Source: Notospermus geniculatus
Lineage: Eukaryota > Nemertea > Pilidiophora > Heteronemertea > Lineidae
Assembly (NCBI GenBank): GCA_002633025.1
Contig: NMRB01000951.1
Location: forward strand, 101,325 to 165,324
Direction of reading: 5' to 3'
Length of the DNA: 64,000 bases
The notes under the pieces are model-generated. The model saw only the letters and a program-made list of their open reading frames with translations. It made no database searches and was not told the DNA's origin. Below are positions 12,417 to 25,118 of the stretch, in pieces (positions within the stretch are counted from its first letter, which is position 1; each line of letters starts with the position of its first letter). Position numbers and translations under genes: made by a program.

Positions 12417-13763
12417 CAGTAAATATCATCCATCCAGCAGCAGCATCATGATTCATACAACCAGGCATCAATCAATTTCATGCTTTCCATCACCATCTTT
12501 TCAGTTCTCCTGCATCCCGCCAGGTGGCGTGGCTTAGTAAATCGTACAGGGATGTAACAGAAATTAGGAGAGAATGGTTGATATTCTCTCCTATTTATTG
12601 ATAATGATGGACTTAAATGCAAACTATTTCATAAAATATCCTTATTTTATGGTATTCTGCATTTAAATGTTAAAATATCTGCATTTTTGTTGAGTTGATG
12701 ACAAAAAAATGATTACATCAGTGAAGTATTACAAGCCGGTTGATGATTCATAAGTCATTGTATCAACGAAGGAATGAATCAAAAATGAACATCTAATTGT
12801 CCAAAAAACGTCACCTCCGTGGCCTTATGTAAGTATTTAACCGATTCATCATATTGATGTATTTAATAAGGGTAAAATGCCCGCCGATTTGAAGACCGTT
12901 TGGGTGTATTAGATGAGAAAATAGGTGATGAAGTGGGAGGGGCCGCCTCTCTTTTCTGACATTTCACAATGCTTTTATCTTGCTTTGATGAAACTGGATC
13001 TTCCATCCCGCCATCATCGTGCGTCATTTTCCTTTACTCTGACTTTTTTATGCGTGGTAGATTCTTGTAAACCGTGTAGGGAATAAATCACAGTAAATAT
13101 CATCCATCCAGCAGCAGCATCATGATTCATACAACCAGGCATCAATCAATTTCATGCTTTCCATCACCATCTTTTCAGTTCTTCTGCATCCCGACAGGTG
13201 GCGTGGCTTAGTAAATCGTACAGGGATGTAACAGAAATTAGGAGAGAATGTTTGATATTCTCTCTTATTTATTGATAATTATGGACTTAAATGCAAAATA
13301 TTTCATAAGATATCTTTATTTTATGGTATGATGCATGTAAATGTTAAAATGTTTGCTTTTTTGTGGAGTTGATGACAAAAAAATGATTACATCAATGAAG
13401 TATTACAAGCCGGTTGATGATTCATAAGTCATTGTATCAACGAAGGAATGAATCAAAAATGAACATCTAATTGTCCAAAAAACGTCACCTCCGTGGCCTT
13501 ATGTAAGTATTTAACCGATTCATCATATTGATGTATTTAATAAGGGTAAAATGCCCGCCGATTTGAAGACCGCTTGGCTGTATTAGATGAGAAAATAGGT
13601 GATGAAGTGGGAGGGGCCGCCTCTCTTTTCTGACATTTCACAATGCTTTTATCTTGCTTTGATGAAACTGGATCTTCCATCCCGCCATCATCGTGCGTCA
13701 TTTTCCTTTACTCTGACTTTTTTATGCGTGGTAGATTCTTGTAAACTGTGCAGGGAATAAATC
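12417..13763. repeat. 674-bp tandem duplication, two copies
   Basis: Copy 1 is 12417-13090 and copy 2 is 13091-13763. Both start CAGTAAATATCATCCATCC and end GGGAATAAATC. The part matching 12740-13080 differs at only a few bases, while the part around 12600-12700 differs more. Neither copy has an open frame with recognisable coding features. Confidence 0.9.
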
Positions 13764-14783
13764 TAACTCTTATATTTTTTTATTGTGATTTTGTCATTAT
13801 TATAATGAAATTATTTATCTATTTTTTGACCACAATGTTGATGCGAGGTTGGCACTTGCTTCTTCATCTCTGATCTCAGCCAGGTCAGGAGGATCTGGTA
13901 TGAGTCATCACCCTCTGTTTACTGCAGTTAATCATACACTTACTCTGGCCACTTTACTTCTGTAGACATTCCATTAAAACTCCGCTCAACGATATAAATT
14001 CAGGCAAATAGCAGATTTATGTTTCTTTCATCTGGTCTTTATTCTTTATGGGCTGTTTGAATGCCCTGGGGCAATCCTTGTTATAAATCAAAGCGGATGT
14101 GTTGCTACTCCAGCACATGTAAATAGTTAATCAGATGGAAGGATTCCGAGTAAGGCTGCTTGTTGATATTACTTTCATGCATTAAAAAATGTGTTGGCTT
14201 TCTATTGGAATTCAGACTTCCCTTTGTTAGTTGCTTATGTTGACTGTCATTGGTGTGTTGCATTCTCCCTTAACCTGGGCCTATCTGTCTGACCTATTTC
14301 ACGGGATTTGTGGTCTGAATTTCTTTTCTATCTCAGTTCTTGTGTTATTTTGTGATCCAACATTCTGATTCAGGCCACCACCAGGTAAATGGAAGAAGAA
14401 ATTTCAAGCAACAGGATCTTCTTCAATGGCTACCCATGGCGTTAACAGCGCTCAACTTTTTTCTTTGGGTGCAAAAGAAAGCAGCTTTATATTCAGGAGG
14501 ATGGATGGTGCTCAGCTCAGCAATGCATGACCAGTGGGAAGCAATCAAGTTCAGACTATGTTGTTCATCCAGCAAGTGCTGAATGTTTCCGAAAAGATAT
14601 CCCTGAGCTGTAGTGAATGATAGCATTGTATTCCTATGGCAACAGTAACATTCTTTTCTGTAGATAAATAGCTTAACCAGACAGTGGCAAGAAACATTCC
14701 AGGTTTCTTGAAGGTTTCATTGTAATTTCTTTTGCAGTTCTTCATGCCCTTCCTGTGTTGTGACATTCAGCTATCTTTCAAAA

Positions 14784-17700
14784 ATGACGAGAGCATCTAG
14801 TACATGTGTTGTTGCTGCTGTCTTGATTCTGACTGTGGCTGTTTTTTCAAATGGTGAGTCGCATACGGTATTCAAGGAATAGGCCTAGATAGACCTAGTT
14901 CCAGTCAGGGCAGAAAAAAACCTGCTGCTCTATTCAACCTGCTCACTTGAAAAACTGCCCTTTTTGGTCATAGAGGGAAAAGGATGAACTTGGAATAGAA
15001 TACTGTGGCTGCATCAGCAAGCGGTGACTGGTATTCACAATAATGTTGATGACAGAAAGCCTCCGTCTTCCTCCACCAAAATGTCAAAAAAATAGTTCTT
15101 TGTTGATTTTGGTACGGTAGCCTACTCCAGGTTTGAAGCCAGAAAGTTTTCTTGTATGAAATTGGAAAACACCCCCCAACTGCCTTCTTATGAAAATGCA
15201 ACTCTCGTTTTACTTTTCAGGAGAAGAGTGTGACTATGGCAAAAGCCTTGTCCGTGAGTTGAAACTTGGCGAGAGTGGTGTTGTCACATCACCGTCATAC
15301 CCAGAATCGTACCAGGAGGTTCAACGGGTGTGTGACATCAGCCTGAAGACCTGTCTCAACTGTGTCATAGAAGTCAACTTTGAGGACTTTTCCCTGCCAG
15401 AATGCAGCACACAGGGCTTCGTGTCATCTATCACTGATGATTATTGTGATGCAATTAATAAGTAAGTTGACTGATGGTATATTTTCCGGGCAAAGATTTG
15501 ATGGTTGCTGTCACTCCTCCAGACAGAAGTGTTTTTTGCTCTTGAACTCAATCAGTGGAACAGTCAACTGCATGTACCACAGGGTTGAAGTACAGAAACT
15601 TTGGCATCTCACAAAACTTTGTTTGTGTTCTTCTGATAAATTTTTCATTTTTCCCTTTCCAGGTGTGAGTACTTCCTGATAAATGAGCCCAATAGAAACG
15701 GGACCCTCAAGAAGATTGAAGGTTCCCAGAATGAGACATTGTACAGATCGGAGACACCAACGGTTCAAATTCGATTCTGCTACAGCAGTTATTCATTTGG
15801 AGCTGAGGAAAGGAGGTGGAAAATCTCCTACACTGCAATGGGTGAGTGTAAAAATTGAAGTGCCATCTCCAAAATTCAAACCACAAATGATAGTTGGCCC
15901 TGGACTATTCTCCAATGCCCTACAACTGAGTTTCTTAGATATGTCCCAGTGGCTGAGCAGTGTGACATTGGTTTTGGTGAGTGGGTGTCATCAGGTCTAT
16001 TGTTCATATCAAGGATCACAGCCAACTAACCACGGTTGTTCACTTTTTGCAACGCAAGCCTGAATATCCTTCTCTCAGTTTTCATTCCGCCCTTTCAAGG
16101 TGTGAATACTTCCTGATAAATGAGCCCAATAGAAACGGGACCCTCAAGAAGATTGAAGGTTCCCAGAATGAGACATTGTACAGATCGGAGACACCAACGG
16201 TTCAAATTCGATTCTGCTACAGTAGTTATTCATTTGGAGCTGAGGAAAGGAGGTGGAAAATCTCCTACACTGGAATGGGTGAGTGTAAAAATTGAAGTGC
16301 CATCTCCAAAATTCAAACCACAAATGATAGTCGGTCCTGGACTATTCTCCAATGCCGTACAACTGAGTTTCTTAGATATGTCCCAGTGGCTGAGCAGTGT
16401 GACATTGGTTTTGGTGAGTGAGTGTCATCAGGTCTATTGTTCATATCAAGGATCACAGCCAACTAACCACGGTTGTTCACTTTTTGCAACGCAAGCCTGA
16501 ATATCCTTCTCTCTTTCAGAAAATGTTCCAGCAATTCTTGGCGCCGACACTGAAGGTATTCTCCGCTCTAAAGATTTCCCCACTGGATACCAAGGCGGCA
16601 CTGTCTTTAAGTACTTGTTACAGAACACAGTCTCGTCTGGGTTTGTCATGATTGTATTTGATGACCTTGACCTTGATGATGACAGCAAAATAAGGGTAAG
16701 GATGGCTCTGCAAACAATGGATTTCACCCGTTCGTCCATCCTGAGAATATCAGAGGTTCTTAGCACTCACTCGTTTCGCCTCTCGGTGATGGAGGGAGCA
16801 AGCATTTTGAATCACTGATTACCTCAGGATGGCCTGAAGTGATTGTGATTATAATCATACATTGTATGGTTGCCAATCAGGCTCCAAAATTGCTCCAAAG
16901 TTGGATGTGTTCTGTCTACTGACCATTGGAAAACTTCTTTTTTCAGGTGTATGACTCAAAAATGGCATCGGGAGACTTCATTGACATCAAAGGGCTTTCG
17001 AGGGGGGCGTACATTTCTGAGACACCAGCATTATTCCTGGAATTCCATTCCGGCACTGTACAGGTCTTCAAACCAGAAAATCTTGGCTTCAAGTTGACTT
17101 ACAACTTCGAGTCAGGTGAGTATTCAAGAAGGTTTGTTCTGAAAAGTTTTGCAAGCATCACTGTCACTGTTCAATTTTTTGCATTGATGTTCAGTACCGT
17201 ACTCTAGTTTCTGTTTCGAAACATGATCGTTTCAATCTGGTTTACGCTTCAATTGATATCAACATGAACCTGACTTTGTATTTCTTTCTTTCCAGACCGC
17301 CCGGATCTCCCAGAAGTGTGTAAGTATTTATTAAGATTGGGGGAGCGTGGTTGGGTTCGCCTTTGAATTGCTGTATTTGTCTTCTAAGCAAACTTGGTAC
17401 AACTTCAAGTAGGCCAATATTTTGTAACGAATTGCTCAGAGTGTTTCATTGATTTTTCATTTGATTTTCAGATACATACAAACTGAATGGACTGTCGGAC
17501 TATGGTCATGTATCGAAGACCCTCGGCAACAAGATCTATAACTCACCCTTCGACTATCTCTGGCGAGTCATCCCACCCAAGGGACTCCGTGCGTACATCA
17601 AGATCACACATATCTTCACATCAGGTGAGCTGAATTCTGGTAATTTGTAGAAGAAAGAAATGTCTAGTAAAAGTAGGCCAGGCGCGAATCCAGAGGGCGG

Positions 17701-20700
17701 TGTGCCGGGCACTCGCCTCCCCTTTTAGCCCAAAAATCTGTAAAATTGACCTTGAAATTATGGAATTTGGTGCAAATTTCAATGTTCCTAGCACAGGGCG
17801 CCCCCTCTTTTCCCAAATCCTGGATCCGCTCCTGTAGGCCTACCGGTACTTTGTTTTGAAGAAGAAGCTTTGAAATTGACTTTGAATCGCAAAGACAGCA
17901 CTTTTTGGATGGCATGTCATACTGCAAGTGGGTGATATTCGCTTGTCAGAGTCAGATATAAACCAAGGCTTGGATCAATTCAGCTGAAGAATAACTGTTA
18001 CACCTATAGATGTACAGAATCTTATTGCCCAAATGGTCATATTCTTCAGCCTCTTCAATGAACTGGAGCATTAGAGTACACGAGGGCAATAGTAGTGATG
18101 GAAAACTGCTAGCAGAGTGTAAAGAATTGAAGAACTGTCGCGACCTGACGTCATTCCAGCCAGATAAGGGATTCACATCATTCCATGGTCTTTATCTTCG
18201 TATAAAAGGACGGTTCACCATCGCGGACTCAATTACATTTGCATATGCTGCATTCAATAGTAAATCATCCACGAATCTTGAAGGTACGTCTTGTCTTTTC
18301 ATCTTGCTGACGTTTAATCTTGTCTTATCACACACTAGTGTGGTAGTTTAAGTATTGGCTGAAGACCAAACTGCTAGGCCACTATGTGTGGTAGATACCA
18401 GTAGGAACTGACTTGTCTCTTATTCATCAACTTTACTTTCAGAATGTGAATTGGAATTTGACAACTCAATTTCCAAGGGTTTCTATTGTGTTGGTACAGG
18501 ACGTTGTATCCCTGCTCGGTTCAAGTGTGACGGTTATGACCACTGTAGTGACAATGCCGATGAGAAAAACTGTCTGAGTAAGTTACCTTCTTTTTCCACC
18601 AAATATATTCATTTATTTCGTACTATAAATTGTACAATCGTGCAAGTTGAGTTGCTATTTACAAAATTCGTGCAGAGTGCATTGGACGAAGTTGGAAACC
18701 CCAAACCACCAAAGCTAACACACTTCTTCCTTTGCCATTGAATCATTTTTTGTTTTGATTCAACTAAAAGCCTGGAGGGTTAAGGTCTCCGGCAGGAGCT
18801 CTGTCTCCTACCTGCCAATGATAACTGCCAATACATGAAATGCTAGGTTCTTACCCATGTACGCCCTTGTCTTGGGAAAGTGGAGTCCCAGCTCAAATTT
18901 TATCGCAGTTTTTTGTAATCGACCTTTCATTTGACAATTAAGGATACTGTTGTTTCAGATATTAAACCAACTCCAACTGCTAATTGTGGATGGCGTTTGG
19001 AGTGCGGTGATGGACGCTGCGTCGATTTTGAATACATGTGTGGTAAGACCTAGTTTTTAAATCTCCATCGATTCAGAATGCTTCATTTGATCTGTAGAAG
19101 ATCAAACGAAGCAAAATTTGCCAAGCTGAACTGGAATATTCCACAAGCTATTATATGCTCATTGTTGTAGGGGGAGAGCACTACGGTTAGTGCTCCCTCA
19201 TCAGAGAAAATGTTAACTCTGTCCTTTACTGCAGTGAGCCCCGCGGTGGATGGATGTCTCATCAAATACTATTAAGGATACTCTTGTTTCAGATATTAAA
19301 CCAACTCCAACTGCTAACTGTGGATGGCGTTTGGAGTGCGCTGACGGACGCTGTGTCGATTTCGAGTTCATGTGTAGTAAGGCCTAGTTTTTAAGTCTCC
19401 ATCGATTCTGAATGCTTCATTTGATCTGTAGAAGATCAAACGAAGAATAACTTGCCAAGCTGAACTAGGATGTTCCACAAGCTATTATGTGCTCATTGTT
19501 GTAGGGGTAGAGCACTATGGTCAGTACTCCCTCACTGAGGAAAACTCTGCTGGAATAAACCCTGCAGTGGATGGGTATCTCATCAAGTACCTGTGCCCTC
19601 TATAATGATAGTGATACTGTTATACTTCCAGACCCATGTTACACCAAGCTGAAATGTGAAGGTGAAGACAAAGAGGAGTGCGAAGAGAAAGCCAAAAGCA
19701 AATGCAAGCCATACATTGATGCCAAGGAAAAAGGTATAGTCCATGACAAGACCTAGGTCTCAGTATCTGTGTGTCTGCACTTCAGCTTTGGTCAGATTGA
19801 AATAACTGTCAGTATCTGTGCATCTTGTAAACCGAACATCTGAAGTGTGACTTCAACACTGGTTAGAATTGAATTGAAATGCCGGTACCACTTGAACCAT
19901 TTCTTGTCTTGTTTTTCAGAAATGTTGACCCATGTGAAAGGACCAAACCTTCTCTGGGTATGGATAACACTTGCTTGTGTCACTCTCATCTCGGTCATCT
20001 GTGTGGCTGGATTCATTCGGTTCAGGAGAAAGGGAGGAAGTCACGGCGCAGGTTAGTTAATCTTACTGTCTTCAGTCTCTGTCCGTCATCCAAAATCTTC
20101 TAGGGTAGGCTAGGGTGTCAGATGCAAGACTTACTGACTCCTATATTTGGAGCCTAGTGTAAATGGCAGCACCCGTGGTAAGCCAGAATCCAGCCCTTGG
20201 ATTTTGAAGATATACTGAGTATACTTAATAAGAATTGGAGGACACTCTGGTGTCTCCGCTTTCATCCCATTTCAAAAAGGTGAATATCATTAATGTCAGA
20301 GGGTACACTGAGACCAAATGCACTGCATTTATTCAAGGCTTCTTTAGCTGAGGGCCTAGAAATGGTTAATACTCACTCACTGAACATGGTTTATGCAGCT
20401 GTCAGGGGTATGAATTTAATGCCTTTTTAATGCTTTTTAATACCAGAAATTTCCCAAATTTAATGCTTCTCGAAGGCAAGATCCATTTTTAATCTGGCCA
20501 CATTGATTAAGAAAATTACATGAATTTAGCAGTAAATCTTTATATAAATTTATTACGTGACAGTAAGCCCTCAACACTGCATGCACTAACACAATGCACA
20601 TGATGCACAGACAATGAGCATATTATTTGCTCAAGACTAATCAGCTTGGGCTGCCAAGCATTTGGCTCTGTATTTGTACAGAGATCAGAGTGCTGCATTG

Positions 20701-23054
20701 ATGAACGACTCCATTGTCCATCAGCGATCCCCAGGCTTCAATATGTCAATTAGGAAGTAATTAGATTAGGATTAGGCCTAGGCCTAATTAAACAACACAA
20801 GCTCAAGCTGAGAAATAATCCGGTGTATTTATTTTGGAAGTGACCACAAAATCACAATTTAATGCCTTTTAATGCCATACAGTGACAAATGTTGCGGATT
20901 TAATGACTTTTAAGGCCTTAAAAATGCAATGACGAAAAATAATGCTTTTTAATGACTTTTAATGATCCGCGGACACCATGCTGAATGTTGCTTTTCTTCA
21001 TAGTTTATCAGGCAACAGAAAACGGCCGCCCTGCCAGCATCGGATCAGCCGTCATGAACGGTGACGCACAGAACATCCGACTCTCACAAAACATCCACTC
21101 GAGTTACAACAGTCTGCAGCAGAACAGCACCCATGGTGGAAGTCATCACAGTATTCCTAAACACAGCTCTAGCGTCACGCAGATTGTCCCGCCGATGACG
21201 GAGGTCGAAGAACCGCTCATCAAGAAGAAGGAACCGGACGAGGAACCTTTGGTTGTGACCGAGGAACCTGAGGAGATCGTCAAGAAGAAATTGGATGATG
21301 ATGATGAGGTGCCTGAGGTCAAGGTCAAGGTGGAGGAACCAGAGGATCCAGCTGGGGTACGTCTTCTCATTATCTCACCAGGGATAAAAACTATGGGCTG
21401 TATTCAAAAGGGGTGATCATCGCGCGATTAAGACATAGACTCGTGTAACTTCACTAAATGCGCACACTTCCACCATGCATTTGACGAAGTTACACGCGTC
21501 TAAGTCTTAAACACCCTTTTTGAATACGGCCCTATATGTGACTCTCCACCACAAAACCCGTCATCAGTCACTCTGAGGTTGGCAAGTTGGGACCAAATTA
21601 TTTGTCAATTTCAGCATTGTCTGTCTGTTTGTTGTGAAGTCTGAGTGATTCTATTTCTTTCTTTATCTCCTGGTGTCATCTCAGTATGTTTAGGCTCATT
21701 TTCTGTGTGACTTAAGCATGGCGCACACGAGCGACTAAAATGGGGGCGACTACCGATGCGACTACTAGGTCGCATGCGATAATTACCTTTGAGGTCGATC
21801 AGTGATGTCATCCGCGACATCACTGATCTCCCAGTGAAGCATTTGTCGCAAACAAGTCAAAAAAAACTAAACAAAACTAAAAATATGTTCAGTCGCTCCT
21901 GTAGTCGCAAGGCTAGTCGCCTAGAAAAATCGCTCGTGTGCGCCATGCTTTAGTGTCACAAACCGACGGGTGATGTAAATGACGAGCGACAAGGCCGACT
22001 ATTACTGTAACCAGATCTGTATTCTTCTATCTACACGTACCGGTATATACAATGGGACTGAAATACAAAGTACATGTACACGGGTTTTAAGAATCATCAC
22101 AAGCAATTGGGTTGTGTCTATGTCACTGACTGAACCAAGCGAGTTCTCTACAACTAGCCCCAAACATGAGTGATCTCTACACTTTTGGCAATATAGAAAT
22201 AAACAGTTCATACACTGAGAAACCATGCTATCAAACCATATTATCAAAGTGGGCCCTTTAGTTACACTAACCACTATCCAACGCATACACCAACTTTACT
22301 GACGAACTATGCCTCTACACATAGTGACAAACAGGGTGCCTTACAACCCTTACACATCGACCTTATGTCTATGACCAAACTCACAGAATTCTACTCTAAA
22401 CAGCATGAACTAGAAATGGTAACCACTTGAAATTTCCCTGACATACGACACTTACCCCAAGCAAGAGATTCCTCCAATCGAACAAGCTCAAATCGAACAT
22501 TGTGCATTAAAACTTGACTTAGACTTTTGTCAGGTGTACCCTGTCTTGCAAAAATGTCTGAATATCTCTCCCACAATCTAACCTTCATATAGCACCATAA
22601 ATCACATGACCCTCATCACATTCCCTAATCCCTGACAGGAAAACAGGCGTCAAATTTCACATTCACCCTTCCACACTTCCAAGCACACACACACAGGGTT
22701 AGTCATACGGGATTAAAACATTTGACACTTGACACTTCATACAGATTAACCCCTTGTTTTGTGACACTTAGGACTGATTTTGTAGTGAAGGATCACATAC
22801 GAGTCATGCGAGACTGATTCAAGACACAACATCACTGAGAATTCTGATTTTTGCTCTCAGTCTTAACTTCAGTTGACACTGGACAGATAATGGTGATCTG
22901 ATTATTGAAATTTTAATTGTTCCAGGCTGATCCGCCAAACTATGAAGAGGTCGTCGTGGTGCAGGTTTTGGGAGACAAGGATGATGCAGTCCAGTCAGGA
23001 GCTGATGAGGAGGCGGCCCAGTCCAATGAGGATGAGCAAACTAAGCTTGTCTAA
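14784..23054 (+). CDS. CUB/LDLa single-pass receptor, divergent paralogue (15 exons, 754 aa)
   Basis: Exons: 14784-14853, 15221-15461, 15663-15841 (or the duplicate 16100-16278), 16520-16695, 16947-17115, 17296-17319, 17472-17624, 18050-18283, 18443-18577, 18959-19042, 19293-19376, 19632-19733, 19920-20051, 21004-21356, 22926-23054. Phases agree over 2265 nt. Residues 1-23 form a signal peptide. CUB1 is 24-163, CUB2 164-278 and a third CUB-like domain 279-415. A canonical LDLa module (416-460, ending with CSDNADEKNC) is followed by two near-identical 28-residue four-cysteine modules (461-516) and a Lys/Glu/Cys segment (517-550). The membrane helix is near 560-583. The tail has an acidic Glu/Lys stretch and one PPNYEEV motif close to the C terminus. 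Exon lengths match the minus-strand paralogue closely (exon 3 is 179 bp in both). The acceptor at 18050 was chosen because upstream AGs give stop codons. Ligand unknown. Confidence 0.85.
15647..16519 (+). repeat. 437-bp tandem duplication carrying CUB exon 3
   Basis: Two near-identical copies (about 15647-16083 and 16084-16519) each contain the 179-bp second half of CUB1 and a downstream intron segment. The coded peptides differ at one residue near the end (Ala in copy 1, Gly in copy 2). Copy 1 has a CAG acceptor and copy 2 has AAG. The exon enters in phase 2 and leaves in phase 1, so splicing both in series breaks the frame. Confidence 0.9.
16733..16800 (+). repeat. Hairpin family A, half copy
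   Basis: CATCCTGAGAATATCAGAGG and the following 30 bp match one arm of the hairpin at 482-588. The second arm is missing. It lies in the intron that splits CUB2 of the plus-strand CUB gene. Confidence 0.6.
17680..17841. repeat. MITE-like repeat with hAT-type ends
   Basis: The left end (CAGGCGCGAATCCAG) and the inverted right end (complement CAGGAGCGGATCCAG) form short imperfect terminal repeats, flanked by partly matching AGGCC words. The interior is non-coding and the element lies in an intron of the plus-strand CUB gene. The hAT assignment is tentative and based only on CAGG-type ends. Confidence 0.5.
18942..19560 (+). repeat. 334-bp tandem duplication carrying the four-cysteine exon
   Basis: The 84-bp exons 18959-19042 and 19293-19376 and their flanking introns are near-identical at an offset of 334 bp. 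Both exons are phase 1 to phase 1, so both can be included. Each encodes a module with cysteines spaced C-x5-C-x4-C-x6-C, like an LDLa domain without its calcium-binding acidic end. Confidence 0.85.
20400..20985. repeat. TTTAATG-rich dispersed repeat
   Basis: TTTAATGCC and AATGACTTTTAATG words crowd both ends of this intronic stretch and recur as imperfect inverted copies. The interior is unrelated A/T-rich DNA. This looks like a non-autonomous transposable element in the long intron before the main cytoplasmic-tail exon of the plus-strand CUB gene. Its class is unknown. Confidence 0.4.
21396..21532. repeat. MITE-like inverted repeat
   Basis: The left end GGGCTGTATTCAAAAGGGGT pairs with the right end (complement GGGCCGTATTCAAAAAGGGT). 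The arms continue through TTAAGACATAGAC and its partner. The element is 137 bp, non-coding, and lies in the last intron of the plus-strand CUB gene. Confidence 0.75.
21714..21950. repeat. MITE-like inverted repeat
   Basis: The ends AAGCATGGCGCACACGAGCG and the inverted CGCTCGTGTGCGCCATGCTT are perfect complements. The interior contains several GTCGC/GCGAC words. Size 237 bp, non-coding, same intron as the preceding element. Confidence 0.8.
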
Positions 23055-25118
23055 ATCAAACATGTCTGTTTCTGGTCGAAAAACAACCTCAAAAGTGATG
23101 CATCTTTTAACTTCTTTCATGAAGAATGTGTTGTTGGGAACTTCCAAACTTGGCTGTTTTCTCTCCATTTTAAATGATTCACATGGCAAAAGACTGCATT
23201 CTGTTGATAATTTATCACAAAGAAGAGATCATCAGCTCACATTTTTTCAACCAGTGAGTGAAAAAGCAGTTTTCCATGGCCTAAGGATGAAAATTAACCT
23301 GGTGGTTGACCAGAAACAGATGTTTTATTATCTCTTGCCTTACAACAAAGAATTACATGTGGAGTAGTTGAGTAAGTATTCTTTAGAGCTATATATAGGG
23401 TTCGCTCTTCTTTGGGAAGGCTCTTGAATGGAAGTTGAAGTTTTGCCCTTGGAAGTTACATGAATGGACTGAATCCAGGGTGTTTGATATCGAACCTTTG
23501 TGAAATCAGTTGTAAGGTCCTTTGCAGGTTTGAGAAGTTCTTTACTGAAGTTGTTTGGGAGCCCTATGTAGCTGTTGTAGATCTAAAGTGGTTAAGCAAC
23601 TAGCTGTTTCATGCAACTCATTCAGTATCAGCATTGTCATTGCAGTCAGGTTGTCAGTTTGAAGTCAGGCTTCTGCCAGTGATGGACTTCAGTCGATGAC
23701 TTTCCACCACTTAGGCTGAAAAGTGTTGATTTTGACCATGAAATTAGGCAAAATGGTACATTTTCCCCAAATTTACCTGAATCTGTCGACCACTCAAGGA
23801 TTGCTGGGCAGAACCCTTTGAAGTGTGTGAACACCGGTAATGATTTTAATACCCCTGAGCATGTCAAAAACAATTAAACATTATTCATTCTTTCCACTGA
23901 AGCTTGCTATGTACCTAGTGGAGATAGGCTGAAGAGGTGTTATGTGCATGCTTGTACTGAATGAGTTACTACTTCAAACGTCTGCTGTGGATTATCAAGG
24001 TCATCGATATTGTTTACATCAACAATGCTGTTGACTGTTCTGGTGCTGACAGAACCTTGTCAATCACGATTTTACAAATTTTCAGAATGGACCATTTTGT
24101 TGGTGCTGATTTTGGTGCAATTACTGTATATCCTAAATTTTGGAATCTTTTATTGCATACTTTTTCAGAAGTGAAATACAATCATGTTGTATTTTCTTTG
24201 AGGTACATAGCAGATTTATGACAATAGATCATAAGTATAGCATTTTAGCATTTGATACCAGGTACAGCACTTCTCTTGTACACTATGTGTATAACAATGC
24301 TTTTTCAATGTCCTAGAATGTCTGAGAGCCTAATCAACATCTGTGCTTTCATTCATCACCTTTGGATATTTTGCCTTGTGAACTGCAGAATTATGAAAAA
24401 CATTTCACAAAGTAAGTATTGGTAGTTGGCCCAAATAAGAAGGTTTTCTCCAGAAAATTTTCAATTTTGGACGAAATCTCACAAAAAGTTTTTCATTTGC
24501 TTATTTTGCACTGACCAAGGTAATTCGACTCCACAAACAGCATTGATTGACAAATTTCCATGGAACACTAGCTTGTTTTCCAACCCACCATGTCAGTAAT
24601 TTGTAAATAGCCTACATGCTAGTCGTCAATGTTACTTGTGAATGCATATTTGACACGACGAGATGACATTTCATTCATTCTCTTGGTTCGTCTGCATCCT
24701 TTGAAAATATTTGGATGAAGAACCGTCAACAAGGTGGATGTTGTGTCATCTGCTGTCTCCAGTTTTTGTTTATGAAGTTATACACATTATGTGGCTTTGA
24801 GAAATCATGTTATGATATTCAATGTTTGTTCAGACCCTTGTTTTTGTATTTCATTGGGGTCGTCAGATGATGTTCTGAACTTTTTTTGACAAAATCGTTT
24901 TGATTTTGCTGAATGGTAGATCTCTACGAGAACTTTGATATGAGAAGTTTAGATTTTAATGAACTAGATTGTATGTTAGTGTAAATGCCTGTAGACCGTA
25001 ATGTAGTGGTCATTATGTTCCAGTCATCTCTTAATCTTGGAGATCACTCATATTGTGCCATATGATATAATGTACAAGTACATGTACATTAACTTGCCAC
25101 CGTAAAGTTCTCCATGAT

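Larger units (their letters stand above)
11282..14783. promoter_or_regulatory. Shared divergent spacer of the CUB receptor pair
   Basis: These 3.5 kb separate the start codons of the two paralogous CUB genes, so both promoters and 5' untranslated exons should lie here. I see no third gene. The spacer contains a tRNA-like sequence (12017-12088) and a 674-bp tandem duplication (12417-13763). A block inside the duplication is almost unchanged between copies and is the best place to look for cis-regulatory sites. I could not locate TATA or initiator elements with confidence. Confidence 0.6.

Noticed and set aside
18001-18049. Earlier acceptors for the third CUB exon of the plus-strand receptor
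   Set aside because: Joining at the AGs near 18009 or 18016 in the required phase gives stop codons within about 20 codons. The acceptor at 18049 keeps the frame open and yields the CUB-like strand pattern.
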